Shown piece after piece: positions 46,351 to 56,404 of a DNA stretch of 64,000 bases (position 1 is the first letter of the stretch; each line of letters begins with the position of its first letter). The stretch is from Bettongia penicillata ogilbyi. Its lineage: Eukaryota; Chordata; Mammalia; Diprotodontia; Potoroidae. The notes beneath the pieces were generated by a model. It made no database searches, was not told the origin of the DNA, and saw only the letters and a program-made list of their open reading frames with translations. Location of the stretch: positions 1,840,704-1,904,703 of the forward strand of contig JAJHZJ010000336.1 of the NCBI GenBank assembly GCA_023548195.1. The letters are read 5' to 3'. The position numbers and the translations under genes were made by a program.

Positions 46351-47089
46351 GTACAGAGGTCATGGAATGATGGTGGAGAGTTCATTCATTCATTTATTGA
46401 ACTTACTTGCTATGTGCTACTGAGTACCTATGTTAGAATGACTTCGAGTTGAAGATTTTCTTCCTTACTAGATAGACTTGAATTCCGTTAGTCTAAATAA
46501 GCTCAAAGAGCTGAAAAGGGCAGTGGGGGCTTTTGCTTGGTGGCCCCTCTACTTGCTGAGGGTGAAGCTCTCTGTTGGTCGTAAGACCTCTACCCAGTGA
46601 CCTCATAGATTTTGGGCATTAGTTGACAGTTTGTCCCAGCCTAGTGGTTGGGACATTCTGGAGCATCTAGTTTCTCTAATTGGGTAGCCAACACATCATG
46701 CTTCTTGTCAGTGGATATTTTTATACATAATGTTAATTCTGACTTCCCGCAGTTCTCACACTGAACATCTGTGATGATTGCCCTCACTGACCAGTGCAGA
46801 TATTAGGAATATATGAAAATGCTAAGGATGCTATGATTCTCAATACACACTGACCTTCAAGGCCTTCAAAGGCAGCTGCTGCTCAACTAGGGTAACAAAT
46901 TGAAGTTGTTGACCGAGTTGACCCAGATCCATTGGTGGTGGGTGCAGGCAAAAGAGATTTGTTACTGGGTTCTCCTCTGGCCTCAGGCCAGGGGGAGCTG
47001 GAGAGGGTTCAGGAAAAATAAAGCTGCCCACAGTAAAGGGCCATGGGTGCACACCACAGCTCCAAAGCCGGTAACTCCTCACCCTTAAT

Positions 47090-47340
47090 TGCAGTTTTCA
47101 GCGGTAAAGAGAGCACTAGCACTTAATAATTAGATATGTAGCAGGTCTTGGTCCCTCCTGGATGCTTGAGCCATAAATTAACTGTAATTAGTCACAGCCT
47201 AGAATTTCGGGAGAGCTGGAGGTGTAATGGAGATAGGTTTGATTAGTGGAGCTTAGAAATTAAATGGAAACTGATTTGCATAAAGGGTAATTTCCTTACC
47301 CCAAAGTGTTATATTAGGAGCTCAGGGAAACAGGGAAGTG
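47090..47340. promoter_or_regulatory. Candidate conserved noncoding element
   Basis: Not repeat-like and AT-rich, with dense homeodomain-type words. TAATTA is at 47185-47190 within ccataaattaactgtaatta. A perfect octamer ATTTGCAT lies at 47274-47281, and gattagtgg at about 47241. This texture is typical of developmental enhancers, but conservation was not tested. Confidence 0.3.
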
Positions 47341-47487
47341 ACCACATCTTCCTTGACTTTTAGAACCTATTTGCTTTTGTGCTGATTAGGATTTGGTCAA
47401 CTGGCCCCTTTTTTGTTGAATTTTTCCCCATTTTTACTTCCCCTAACTTTTCTGTCTTCCTTAAATCCAACAATCTAATCTTTCCTA

Positions 47488-47585
47488 TCTAACAAGCATT
47501 TATTGAGCACCTATTGTTTGTAAGGCACTCGGTACTGGAGATAGACAAAATGGAAATGTCCCTTACCTTGATGAGTTTAAGATAT
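47488..47585 (-). repeat. L2 LINE 3' end, antisense
   Basis: aacaagcatttattgagcac, gtaaggcactcggtactgga, gatagacaaaatgg. Confidence 0.8.
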
Positions 47586-47841
47586 TCTGAATAATGATAA
47601 CTGACATTTATCTTTGAGTCTGTGATTTTATCCAAGTGGGAAACTCCTAGTCTGGAGGCTCTATTTGCCAAACTATATCTGCCCCTGAACTATAACTTCC
47701 AGTCTTAGAGAGTTACCAGGACCACTTGGAAGGTTAAGTGACTCATTGCTGGTTGCACAGCCAGTTTGTCAGTGGGGATAAATTAGGTCTCATTGACTCT
47801 GGGATCTTCTCTTCACCATGTGTGCACACTACTTTTCAATG

Positions 47842-47936
47842 CTCTGAGAAACGATTCTTAAACATTTTGGACAAAATTATTGAGAACTCCACCCCCAAAG
47901 AACTCTTATTTATGTCAGTTATATTTATCAGTATTT
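47842..47936. mobile_element. hAT-Charlie-type element, first part (split by SINE)
   Basis: gaaacgattcttaaacattt, aattattgagaactccaccc, aaagaactcttatttatgtc. This wording is shared, from memory, with an hAT-Charlie element found in placental mammals, so the insertion family predates the therian split. Confidence 0.7.
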
Positions 47937-48163
47937 TGTTGTTGAATTATTTCAGTTGTGTCCAACTCTTCATGACTTCATTTTTGGGTTTTCTTGGCAA
48001 AGATGCTGGAGTGGTTTGCCATTTCCTTCTCTAGCTCATTTTAGATGTGGAAACTGAGGCAAGCAGGGTTAAGTGATTTGCTGGATTTGAACTCAGATAG
48101 ATGAGTCTTGCTTATTCCAAGTCCTGATTCCTGTTCCATCCATTGCACCACCTGGCTGCCCCT
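47937..48163 (-). repeat. Marsupial long SINE inserted in a Charlie-type element
   Basis: atttcagttgtgtccaactc to ccattgcaccacctggctgc, missing part of the CORE (no 'gtcacacagctag'). It is flanked by TCAGTATTT at 47928-47936 and 48164-48172. Confidence 0.88.
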
Positions 48164-48288
48164 TCAGTATTTACTGAATTTGGAATGGAAATATCTTAGT
48201 ATTATAAAAATAATTTTAACCTCATGGAACTTCTGAAAGGGTCTTGGGAACCCCTGGACCGCTCTTTGAGAACTGCTGTTCTAAGATG
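48164..48288. mobile_element. hAT-Charlie-type element, second part
   Basis: atcttagtattataaaaata, aacttctgaaagggtcttgg, ggaccgctctttgagaactg: the 3' end with its terminal inverted repeat. Confidence 0.75.
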
Positions 48289-48404
48289 TCACTGTGAGTT
48301 AAGTATTATAATTTACAATCATTTATAATTTGAGATATCCCAGAAAAAATGGAGTTGACAGACGAGGATAGACCTGGAACCTTGACAGTAGACTCTGAAA
48401 CTTG

Positions 48405-48456
48405 AATATAGAGTTGGAATGGACCTTAGAAATCATGTTGTGCAACCCCCTCATTT
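48405..48456 (-). repeat. CORE-SINE with L3-type tail, part 1 of 3
   Basis: agagttggaatggaccttag, aaatcatgttgtgcaacccc. It is interrupted by an L1-like insertion. Confidence 0.75.
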
Positions 48457-49214
48457 AAAAAATAAATGTTGTTTAATTTAAATGTTTTATTGATGCTTTT
48501 TAAAGAAAAACCAATCACTTTCCACTGATGTAAGAGCAAAAATACTATTAAACCAAACGTCAAATCAAATATTGGCCATGTCTGACAACATAGGTCTCAT
48601 TGTTTGACTTAGTCTTCTGTCCAAAGGTAGGAGGCATGCTTCACCATTAGTCAGTCCTGCAAAATCAAGCTTATTCACTACATTGATCAGCATTCTGAAG
48701 TCTTTTGGGATTGTTTTCTTTCACATACTGTGGTCATCATATAGATTGTTCTTCTGGTTCTCCTGCTTTGTTGTTCATCGGTTCATACAAATCTTCTGAA
48801 ACATCCCTGAATTTTTCTTATTTGTTGCTTCTTACGGTGCAATAATATTCCATTTTATTTATATGCTACAATTTGTGCGTCCATTCCTCTAGTTGTTTTA
48901 CATCCACTTTGCTTTTCAAATAATACTGTTAATAATTTTTTTAATATACAAAGAAAGATTATTCCCTCTGTTTCTGACTTCTTCAGAGATATTCACCAGT
49001 GGTAATATCCCATGGTCCGAGGATATGTTCACGTTAGTAACTTTTCTCATATAATCCCAAGTTGCTTTCCAGCATTGTTAGAGCAATTCAGAAGCACCAG
49101 AAGTACGTTTGTGTGCCTCTCTTTCAACAGTCCTTCCAGTGTTGGCCATTTTCATCTTGGTCATTCTGATGGATATGGGGTGAAACATCAGTCTTGTTTT
49201 AATTTGCCTTTCTC
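48457..49214 (-). repeat. L1-like 3' region, antisense, inserted in a CORE-SINE
   Basis: ttttattgatgctttttaaa, tgttcttctggttctcctgc, ggtgcaataatattccattt, gttgctttccagcattgtta. The open frame at 49012 is part of it. Confidence 0.75.
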
Positions 49215-49258
49215 TTTTACAGAGGATGAAGCTAAGTCTTAAAGGTAGAATAAAGTAG
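49215..49258 (-). repeat. CORE-SINE, part 2 of 3
   Basis: ttttacagaggatgaagcta continues the copy begun at 48405. Confidence 0.6.
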
Positions 49259-49261
49259 GAT

Positions 49262-49421
49262 GGGATTCAGTATCAGGAGCCCTAGAAAAAGGACTGGGTT
49301 CTACTTCCAGCTGTGCCAGCTTTGGAGCAAGTTCTCTAAGCTTCTTGTTCTCCACTTGTAAAATGAGGAAGCTGAATTAGATGATGTCTAAGGTGTCTTC
49401 TGGGTCGAAAGTTATATGACT
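49262..49421 (+). repeat. CORE-SINE nested in the antisense copy
   Basis: gaaaaaggactgggttctac, acttgtaaaatgaggaagct, gatgatgtctaaggtgtctt. Confidence 0.75.
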
Positions 49422-49505
49422 TATCCAGGGTCACCTAATAGCAGAGCAAGGACTGGAATCCAGGATTCTGACTCCCATCTGACCCAAGACTCTTTCCACC
49501 GCGTA
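49422..49505 (-). repeat. CORE-SINE, part 3 of 3
   Basis: ttatccagggtcacctaata, gcagagcaaggactggaatc. Confidence 0.75.
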
Positions 49506-49567
49506 CTACATGTCTGGTTCTAATGAGATGGCCGGATGTAAAGAGATCAGGTCAGCACATATGAAAA

Positions 49568-49818
49568 ATTCAGAGGCAGCTGATGGTGCAGTGGCTGGAC
49601 CTGGAGTCAGGCAGACCTGAATTCATCTGGCCTCAGATTACTAACTGTGTGAACTTGGGCAAGTCACTTAACTTCTGATTGCCTCAGTTTCTTTAGTTAT
49701 AAAATGAAAATAATAATAGTACCTACCTCACAAAATTGTTGTGAGAATTAAATGAGATAATATTTGTAAATAAAGTACTGGCATACATTAGGCACTATAT
49801 AAATGTTCACTGACTTCT
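49568..49818 (+). repeat. MIR-type CORE-SINE, full length
   Basis: gaggcagctgatggtgcagt, ggcaagtcacttaacttctg, acctacctcacaaaattgtt, aggcactatataaatgttca. Confidence 0.9.
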
Positions 49819-49819
49819 C

Positions 49820-51130
49820 TCCCAGGGATGAGTGAGAATGCATTATTGGTCTGATGAGGTTCCCAGCCTTTGAGGTAGTATTTCTCCAGTGTCCCTGCTG
49901 TTGGCAGAGGTATGGACCTCCCTTTTTAGAGACTGATCATGAAAGGGGTACTTCTTCAGTTCGTGCTCTCAGCTCCCTCAGATAGGATGGTGGGGTCTCT
50001 CTGAAGGGAGACTCTCAAAATTTCCTCCATTGGAGAAAAGTGTCAAGAGAAAGGGGGAAAAAAGTCTTTTGAAAAATCTGCAAAACCCTAAAGGTAGATA
50101 AGATCTTCCCCTGGAAACCTATCACCAAATAGCTCCCTTTGGAGGCAGAATGTTTCATTGCAAAACCTCTGTCAGGTCAGGCACCAGCTGTTCTATAATG
50201 CTACTTCTGGGCTTGGCTCCTGTTGCAGAAGGATTTATGGGGCCTTGAAGGAGCTGATGGTAAACAGAGCTGGCTTTTTTCATATGACCCCAGTCCCCTC
50301 TTCCCTTCACCTGCTTTGTCTCTGTGGTTTATCTCCAAAAAGCCTCAGGAGCCAGCAGGGCCAGGCCCAGGAGTTCAGAGAAGCTGTGTGTATATGTGTG
50401 TTAGTACTTGGGGACTTTGAATATCTATCCCTCATCTGGGAAGATAACTCTGGATTTCTGGTGTCTAGAAGTAAACAAAAGTCTCTTCTGTTCAGCATTT
50501 GAGTGGGAAAGGCCTGCTAACTACCCTTCTCTTATCTCTGGGTTTATCTCTCAAGAAGTTTTGGAAAAAAGAAGAGTTTTCTTAAGGCTGCCTTTGAAAG
50601 AGAACATGTGTGTGTGAAAGAGTCCTGAGTGGTCAAGTTTTTCAGAGTGTCCAGGCCACATCAGGGAACTTAGATCAAATGATTTAATATATTCAAAGCC
50701 TTTTGCAAACTCTAAAGAGCTATAAAAATGTTAGTTATTACTAGATAATTAAGTTTGCTGTTTTCCCAGAATACCCCTTGTCATCAGCTTGAGCTAAGTC
50801 CTGGGCCCTAGGAGTAGAAAAAGACCCTGAGGCATATCTACTATATCCCCTGCACAGTGGTGGGGAGAGGGACTCTTCAAAACATTTTATTTGGGGCGGG
50901 GGGAGAGGCATGAAATTTCAACATATGTCCCTGGATGATGATAGCCAGAAAGTTTCAGTTTCTAACATGTTGCTTTTGACTTCTGGGTATACACGATTTT
51001 CCTGATCCTGAGGCTACTATACTGCCCGCTGAGTCCTCATACCTGGTTCCTACAGTTATAAGCAATAGAACTTTCATTGCTCAAGACAAATTAGCATTCC
51101 TGGTTCTATTTTCTGTTTGTAAAATGAAGC
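49820..51130. other. Unique intronic stretch
   Basis: No gene or interspersed repeat recognised. The 114-codon open frame at 50158 has no domain or splice context. Confidence 0.35.
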
Positions 51131-51136
51131 ATTTAT

Positions 51137-51318
51137 ACTAGGAGTTTCTCAATCTGAGTCCACGAATTTTTTTTTGATGTTGATAACTATATTCTGTATA
51201 ATTGGTTTCCTTCATAATTCGTGTATTTTATGTGTTTAAAAAAACATTCTGAGAAGGGGTTTATATGCTTTGCCAAACAGGTCCATCACACATAAAATAA
51301 TAAGAACCCTTGGACCAG
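51137..51318. repeat. hAT-like DNA transposon relic
   Basis: tttctcaatctgagtccacg, cattctgagaaggggtttat, atgctttgccaaacaggtcc, aataataagaaccct. Same family as 16347 and 21485. Confidence 0.6.
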
Positions 51319-51474
51319 ATGTTTTCTAAGGTTCTCTTTAAGCTCTAACAGTGTATGACTTCAGGATTAATATAACAGGTTTTTCTCTTCCCTGCCCCAT
51401 ATCAGCTAAGGGAATAGAAGAAGGCTAAGGTTAATCCCTTAATTCGGGATCTGGTTGATCAGTTTAAAAGAATG

Positions 51475-51727
51475 TTCAGGCATTTTCAGTCATATCTTAC
51501 TCTTTGTGAGCCCATTTGGGGGTTTTCTTAGCAATGATAATGGAGTACTTTGCTGTTTCCTTCTCCAGCTCATTTTACAGATGCAGAAACTGAGGCAAAC
51601 AAGGTTAAATGACTTGCACAAAATCACACAACTAGTAAGTATCTGAGGCCAGATTTGGATTTGGGAAGATGAATCTTTTAGACTCCAGGCCTGTTGTTTT
51701 ATCCACTGTGCCACCTAGCTGCCCCTT
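51475..51727 (-). repeat. Marsupial long SINE, full length
   Basis: ttttcagtcatatcttactc, cattttacagatgcagaaac, tccactgtgccacctagctg. Confidence 0.9.
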
Positions 51728-51879
51728 CAAAGCATGACTTCTGCTTAATTGACCCTGAGGAGGCAACAGGATATACACCTTGGGCCTGGGGAGGGGGAGG
51801 GAGTCCACTTTTGCTTCCTTGTTATGGAAGCTACCCAGAGCAGAGGTCAGGAGACAGACGCTAGCATTGTGGAGGGAGC

Positions 51880-51964
51880 ATTGAGGAGAGGAGAGAGGAA
51901 GCTAAGAGAAGGGGGAGGGGAGGGGAAGAGAAGGAAGGGGAAGAGAAGGGAAGGGAGGGAGGAT
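51880..51964. repeat. Purine-rich (GGA/GGGAA) tract
   Basis: About 85 bp of almost pure G and A, with gaggggaggggaagagaagg as its core. Confidence 0.9.
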
Positions 51965-52214
51965 GCTTCATTATCTAGGCTTGTTGTTGAGAGTGGGAGT
52001 GAAAGCCCAGGAAGGATATACCAAAGTATCCCTGCCTACCACCTTTGGGATTATCTTCCTTGTCTCCAGCCATGGGTTTACAGAGCTCTTTCTGGGAGCT
52101 ACTCCTTTGGGGTCATTCCATCACGTCTTCTCTCATTCTCCTGAGTTCTTTCGGGTAGGCCCTCTTACTGGGAGCCCAGATTGCATTTGCTAATTTCGAA
52201 GGTGTAAATGCTCA

Positions 52215-52705
52215 CACTAAAAACTGAACAGTTGACTCTGGCCAGTCTTGACTTGATCCCAGCACACCTCTGAATCCTACCTACCTTTCCAGCCTACATT
52301 ACTGCATATATGCTAAGGTGCAACCAAACTGGTCTTCTCATGTATTCCTCACATATCATATTCCTCCTCCGGTCTCTTGCCCTCCATACCTGAATGCACT
52401 CCCTCATCACCTTTGCCTCCTCCAATTCCTTGCGTCCTTCTGCACGAAGCCTTTCTTGATCTCCCTCAAAAACTAGTGTTTCTCCCTTCCAAATTATAGG
52501 TATTTTCATGTGTATATAAATATATACAAATATATATATATATATATATATTTGTACGTATGCAATATACTTATACATAGATACTGTTTCTCTAAATCCT
52601 AGTAAGGACAGTGACTATTTTGTTTTTTGTACGTGTATCTCCAGCAGTAGCACAGTGCCTGGTATCTAGTATATGTTTAATAAATGCTTACTGATTAATT
52701 CATTA
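52215..52705 (+). repeat. L2 LINE, pre-3' region to 3' end
   Basis: tgaatgcactccctcatcac, cttctgcacgaagcctttct, cagtgcctggtatctagtat, gtttaataaatgcttactga. A TA-rich microsatellite sits at 52511-52551. Confidence 0.85.
52511..52551. repeat. (TA)n microsatellite inside an L2
   Basis: tgtatataaatatatac leading into twenty uninterrupted TA bases. Confidence 0.93.
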
Positions 52706-52767
52706 CCCTGCTGCATACTATTCTGTGAGCCAAATGGTATAAAACAGAATTTTTACTGATTTTTCAT

Positions 52768-52982
52768 AGGAACCATAAAATGCCAGGGTGGGAAGGTCAT
52801 CACAGGGCAGCCTAAGGGCACTAGGAGGGATCCTAGAGGTCTTCTTCTCTAATCCTCTCATTTTTTAGATGAGGACACTGATGTTTCTAAAGGTTAATTG
52901 ACTAGCTCAGTTTTACACAGCCTGAACCACAACCCAGGTTTCTAGACTTGCAACCCAGGGCTCTTTCCATTCCATTATTGTC
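52768..52982 (-). repeat. CORE-SINE with L3-type tail
   Basis: tcctagaggtcttcttctct, tcattttttagatgaggaca, gcaacccagggctctttcca. A short ggaccag-like duplication precedes it. Confidence 0.75.
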
Positions 52983-52985
52983 TCT

Positions 52986-53150
52986 AGCCTCCTCAGTTTA
53001 CAAATTTGGAAAACTGAGACCTAGATAGGGGGAGTGACTTACCTAAGGTAAGATCATATGGCTAATTAATTAGTGGCAAAGCCAAAATAGGAAGCTAAGT
53101 TTCCTGAATACTGATCCAATCTTCTTTCTATGCCACCTCGAAATATAGCC
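52986..53150 (-). repeat. CORE-SINE, second tandem copy
   Basis: tcctcagtttacaaatttgg, aaaactgagacctagatagg, ttctttctatgccacct. Confidence 0.7.
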
Positions 53151-53204
53151 AACAACCCATGGGTGGCAACAGAATCAGAAATGTAATGATAATATTGAAA
53201 CAGT

Positions 53205-53420
53205 AATAAAATGACATGCTGTTCATAAAGTTACTCTTTCATGCCGTTACTTAGACATAGTTTAGTTAATAATTCATAATCAAGCCCCACTGTAAATGGC
53301 CATGCCCTATCTTGACATCATCTGGCTGATTGCCCGTCTGCATAATGGTTTCTGTGGAATTAATTGCCTCTGTTATGATATCCATGAATGGCATTGGGTG
53401 GGGCATGCCACCTAATAAAG
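53205..53420. promoter_or_regulatory. Candidate conserved noncoding element about 1.2 kb upstream of the exon
   Basis: Repeat-free block. TTAATAATTCATAAT is at 53266-53280, AATTAATT at 53358-53365, a CATCTG E-box near 53319, and the palindrome GGCATGCC at 53402-53409. Its texture is unlike the flanking CORE-SINEs. Conservation was not tested. Confidence 0.3.
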
Positions 53421-54307
53421 ATTAGGGAAGTAAGATTGAGAGTGGAGGTTATGAGAATTGTAATTAAGTTTTTCTCTTCCATTTTCTTTTCTTCATTATT
53501 CATTTTTCTGCCCATATATGGCAGCCTTTGCTGGGGCAGCCCTTACTAGGGCCAGTTTCTGGCCCTTTGATCCTGCTTGGTAACAAATGTGCTTCTGTAG
53601 GGTGACATTGAAAATTTAATTTGGAAACAGAATGAGAGAAAGTAACCACATTTCAAATAACATCTTCATCTACTTGCGAAACTTCCCTGGAACCCTAGCC
53701 AGCTTCTTGGACCCCAGTTTATCACACAGTTTGAAAATCTTTTCCTGGAGCTGCTGGAAAAGTCAATCCTCCTCCGTATCTTCATTAAAACTGTCTTCAG
53801 GACACTTGCTTTCTCTTTCTTCTTTATGTTTTCTGGATCTAGCACCATTTCCATTTCTTGGAGGCAGGTATGTGTGTGAGACAGAGTAGCTCCCTGTCTT
53901 TTTTTCTTGTCCTATCTGTTATTTATCCTAACCTGCGTGCCAGAATTCATCTACTAGCAGTCATTATTAAGAAACCATTATATGAATCCATCCCTTACTT
54001 AAGGAAATATAATAGGGGAAATTTGCTAGGACAGTCTAAGTTTTCTGTGATTCTTGAAGATATCTTGGAACAGTTGATGTGATTGTAATGTGGGAATTGT
54101 CCACCTTCAGCCTAGGGTTTTCCCAAAGTAGACAGGTTTGGTGTTCAGCTAAAAAGGATGAAAGTAGTAGGAAGATAGGAAAGAAGTGGCTAGATATGGG
54201 AGAGGATGTGCGACTAGAACATTTTTCTCCACCCCATGCTTTGTGGCAGTCTATATCCAATATTCTAACTCCAGCCAAGTTGGAATATTGTAAATTCGCA
54301 TATTGAT

Positions 54308-54530
54308 TGCATATTCACTGAACACTTTGGTCTTAGGATAGAAAATCTGGGTTTGAATTCCAAGTCATTCAAATTCAAGCAATGTGACCACAGGTGAGTC
54401 ACTGAACCTTTCTGGGACTTGGTTTTCTGATACAGATAATAACACTTAGATTCCCTGACTACTGAGCTACTGTGAAGAAAACACTTTGTTGAGCTTTAAA
54501 TGCTGAAAGAATGTGAGTTATTGTATTCTG
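54308..54530 (+). repeat. MIR-type CORE-SINE abutting the exon's splice acceptor
   Basis: cttaggatagaaaatctggg, caagcaatgtgaccacaggt, gactactgagctactgtgaa, ttgagctttaaatgctgaaa. It ends about 50 bp before the exon. Confidence 0.75.
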
Positions 54531-54534
54531 AAAT

Positions 54535-54583
54535 AGTTCCTTACCTTTGTTCCAAATTATTCATTTTTCTTTTCCTCTTATAG
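54535..54583 (+). promoter_or_regulatory. 3' splice acceptor region of the SH3PXD2A exon
   Basis: A T/C-rich stretch (ttcatttttcttttcctct) ends in tatag directly before the first codon. This is a normal U2-type acceptor. A CORE-SINE ends only a few bases upstream of the tract (about 54530), so the branch point probably lies at the edge of or within repeat-derived sequence; I could not single it out. Confidence 0.8.
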
Positions 54584-54664
54584 GTCTACATTATCAATGT
54601 GACTTGGTCTGATTCCACCTCCCAGACTATCTACCGGCGATACAGCAAGTTCTTTGACTTACAG
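54584..54664 (+). CDS. SH3PXD2A: Internal coding exon of SH3PXD2A (TKS5/FISH), part of the PX domain
   Basis: The protein is a PX/SH3 scaffold and Src substrate. It binds PI(3,4)P2 through its PX domain and organises podosomes and invadopodia at the plasma membrane. Seen here: a pyrimidine tract and TAG acceptor end at 54583. Twenty-seven open codons follow, then CAG and a strong gtaggt donor at 54665, so the exon is phase 0 at both ends. The translation begins [11 protein letters not shown] and contains [11 protein letters not shown]. From memory of human TKS5 this corresponds to about residues 25-51, with the first Arg of RRYSKF being Arg42, one of the phosphoinositide-contacting arginines. 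The paralogue SH3PXD2B has IIRVTWSSG at the same place, so the INVTWSDS reading favours SH3PXD2A. Family knowledge puts the exon coding about residues 1-24 upstream and the MQLLDKFP exon downstream; neither was found in this window. The frame has no stop or frameshift, so the exon looks functional. Confidence 0.94.
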
Positions 54665-54672
54665 GTAGGTTT
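54665..54672 (+). promoter_or_regulatory. 5' splice donor of the SH3PXD2A exon
   Basis: CAG followed by gtaggttt, a close match to the mammalian donor consensus. The frame stays open to about 54838 in the intron, but the residues after Gln51 no longer resemble a PX domain, which supports splicing here. Confidence 0.88.
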
Positions 54673-54954
54673 TTCCTCTGTGGGGATGCGGTTTTGTTTC
54701 ACTTGGAAGGATCTGGATTTTTCATTGACCAGACTTCTTATCATCGCTTGTTCCTTCCCTCTCTTTTTCCCTCCCTCCCTTCACTTGACATGGACCATAC
54801 TTTTCAGCCAAAGGTCAGAGGATAACAATAACAGATGATGCAGACCTCTTGGATTGAGCTGTATTTGTGAGGGCAGTGTTTCCTGGACAATGCAGGTTTC
54901 TCCACCAGGGAACAGGAATGCTTTGGGGTATTTTCAACAGTGTTAATATATTTC

Positions 54955-55260
54955 ATAGAACCTCAGAACTCTTCTGGAGGGGGAAGGGACTTTGATGGTC
55001 ACCTAATCTTGCTGTCTTGGGTTTACTATAGAATCTCAGAGTTGAAAGGGGCCTCAAAGGTTGTCTAGTCAAAATGTAGGCATGCTCACTCTATCATTCC
55101 TGACATTTTGTTGGTCATCTAAGTTTGGCTTGGAAACTTGCAATGATGTGTATGGAAATTCTCTGACTATCCAGGCAGCCTATTCCATTGTTAGAAATTT
55201 CTTCCTTATATTGAGCCTCCCTGTAACTTCCTGCCATTGGTTCTACTTTCCTTTCCCTTC
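54955..55260 (-). repeat. L3/CR1-clade LINE 3' end, antisense, with a duplicated start
   Basis: Two starts are seen, gaacctcagaactcttctgg (54958) and gaatctcagagttgaaaggg (55031). From the second, it runs through ctatccaggcagcctattcc and aatttcttccttatattgag, the same wording as CR1 3' ends in birds. Confidence 0.75.
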
Positions 55261-55387
55261 TTTCCTATTGTTTTTCCAAGGTGGGGTGAAGGTGGCGGCT
55301 ATACTTGGTACTGGTGGGTGTGTATGTGTGTGTTTGTGTATAGATATGTATGTATGTAAATAAGTGGGGTGAGGCAAAAGTCACTGT

Positions 55388-55685
55388 ATAGTAAATCAAT
55401 GAAAAAAGACTTGTATTGAGCACTGTGTGCCAAGTACTTGGTATACAGAGAGAAAGGTGAAGCAAGTCCTTTCTCCTAGGGAACTCACATTCCAATTGGA
55501 AAAGACAACACAAAAATGAGGGTTGAGTGGCAGGTGGGATGGAAAGGCTTTGTGGTGGTAAGAGTACAGTGGCAAGATAGTGCTTAGGTCACTGTAGGGA
55601 TTGTAGTTTAGTATGAGGGGCATGTCTGATGGGTTAGGATGGGGCATTGGAAGGCCTTGCTCCCTATCATTAGGAGGAGAGAAAT
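55388..55685 (-). repeat. L2 LINE 3' region, antisense
   Basis: gacttgtattgagcactgtg, tgccaagtacttggtataca, gaactcacattccaattgga. Confidence 0.75.
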
Positions 55686-55689
55686 CAAG

Positions 55690-55745
55690 TCAGCAGGTAT
55701 TGATTAAATGTTTCCCATGTGCTAGGCCTGAGAGTCAGAGTATAC
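55690..55745 (-). repeat. L2 LINE 3' tip, antisense, second copy
   Basis: gcaggtattgattaaatgtt, tcccatgtgctaggcctgag. Confidence 0.65.
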
Positions 55746-56059
55746 TGAGGATTCTGGGTTCTCTAAGAGGGGTTGAGGAGGGAGAGTTAGCATTTAGTTA
55801 GGTGGGGGTAGGGGACCTTGGCAGGAAGGTTAGGGGTAAAGATTCCCTGTAGGCATGTGTCCTGCCAGGCCCTCCAGCACCCAGTGCCACACTTTGATTT
55901 TGATGCTATAAAATATTGGGTAAATGGCTGAGTTATACAGATGGCCATGTGTTTATGAATTGCTGATGCTGAAACAAATTAATCGTCTGTTGACTGTTTT
56001 TTTGGTGATAACTTTCTCCAGACTGACCTAGGCTGGTCCTTAGAGAAGAGACATAAATG

Positions 56060-56130
56060 CGTTCATGAAAACAGAACTGGAAGTAACCTCTGAAACCACC
56101 TAGCCTACACTCTCTATGAATCTGGATATC
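56060..56130 (-). repeat. CORE-SINE tail fragment
   Basis: aacagaactggaagtaacct, ctgaaaccacctagcctaca. Confidence 0.5.
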
Positions 56131-56288
56131 TATATTTTGTATCGCTTGATTGAAAAAAAGCATATACTAAATCTTACTGTTACTTTCAAAATTGCCCTGA
56201 TTGTACTTATTTCTATTCTCTATATTAAAAATATGTATATTTCAATCACCCTCTATTTTTGGCATTACTGTTGCTAACTCTCTCATAC

Positions 56289-56392
56289 CAGGGGCCACAT
56301 GTGGCCCTTTAGGTCTTCAAATATGGCCAAATTTGGGTCAAAGGGTCATCCTTGAGGACCTGAAAGGCCTTGAGGCTGCTAGTTCCCCACAC
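56289..56392. mobile_element. Palindromic hAT-type MITE, 104 bp
   Basis: Starts caggggccacatgtggccct and ends with ggctgctagttccccac, whose reverse complement begins gtggggaactagcagcc. Inner arms ctttaggtcttcaa and ttgaggacctgaaag pair. GGCCACATGTGGCC (56293-56306) is itself a perfect palindrome. Confidence 0.65.
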
Positions 56393-56404
56393 CGTATTTC
56401 ACCT

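Noticed and set aside
50158..50502. 114-codon plus-strand frame as a gene
   Set aside because: No recognised domain and no acceptor or donor fitting its frame; composition like the surrounding intron.
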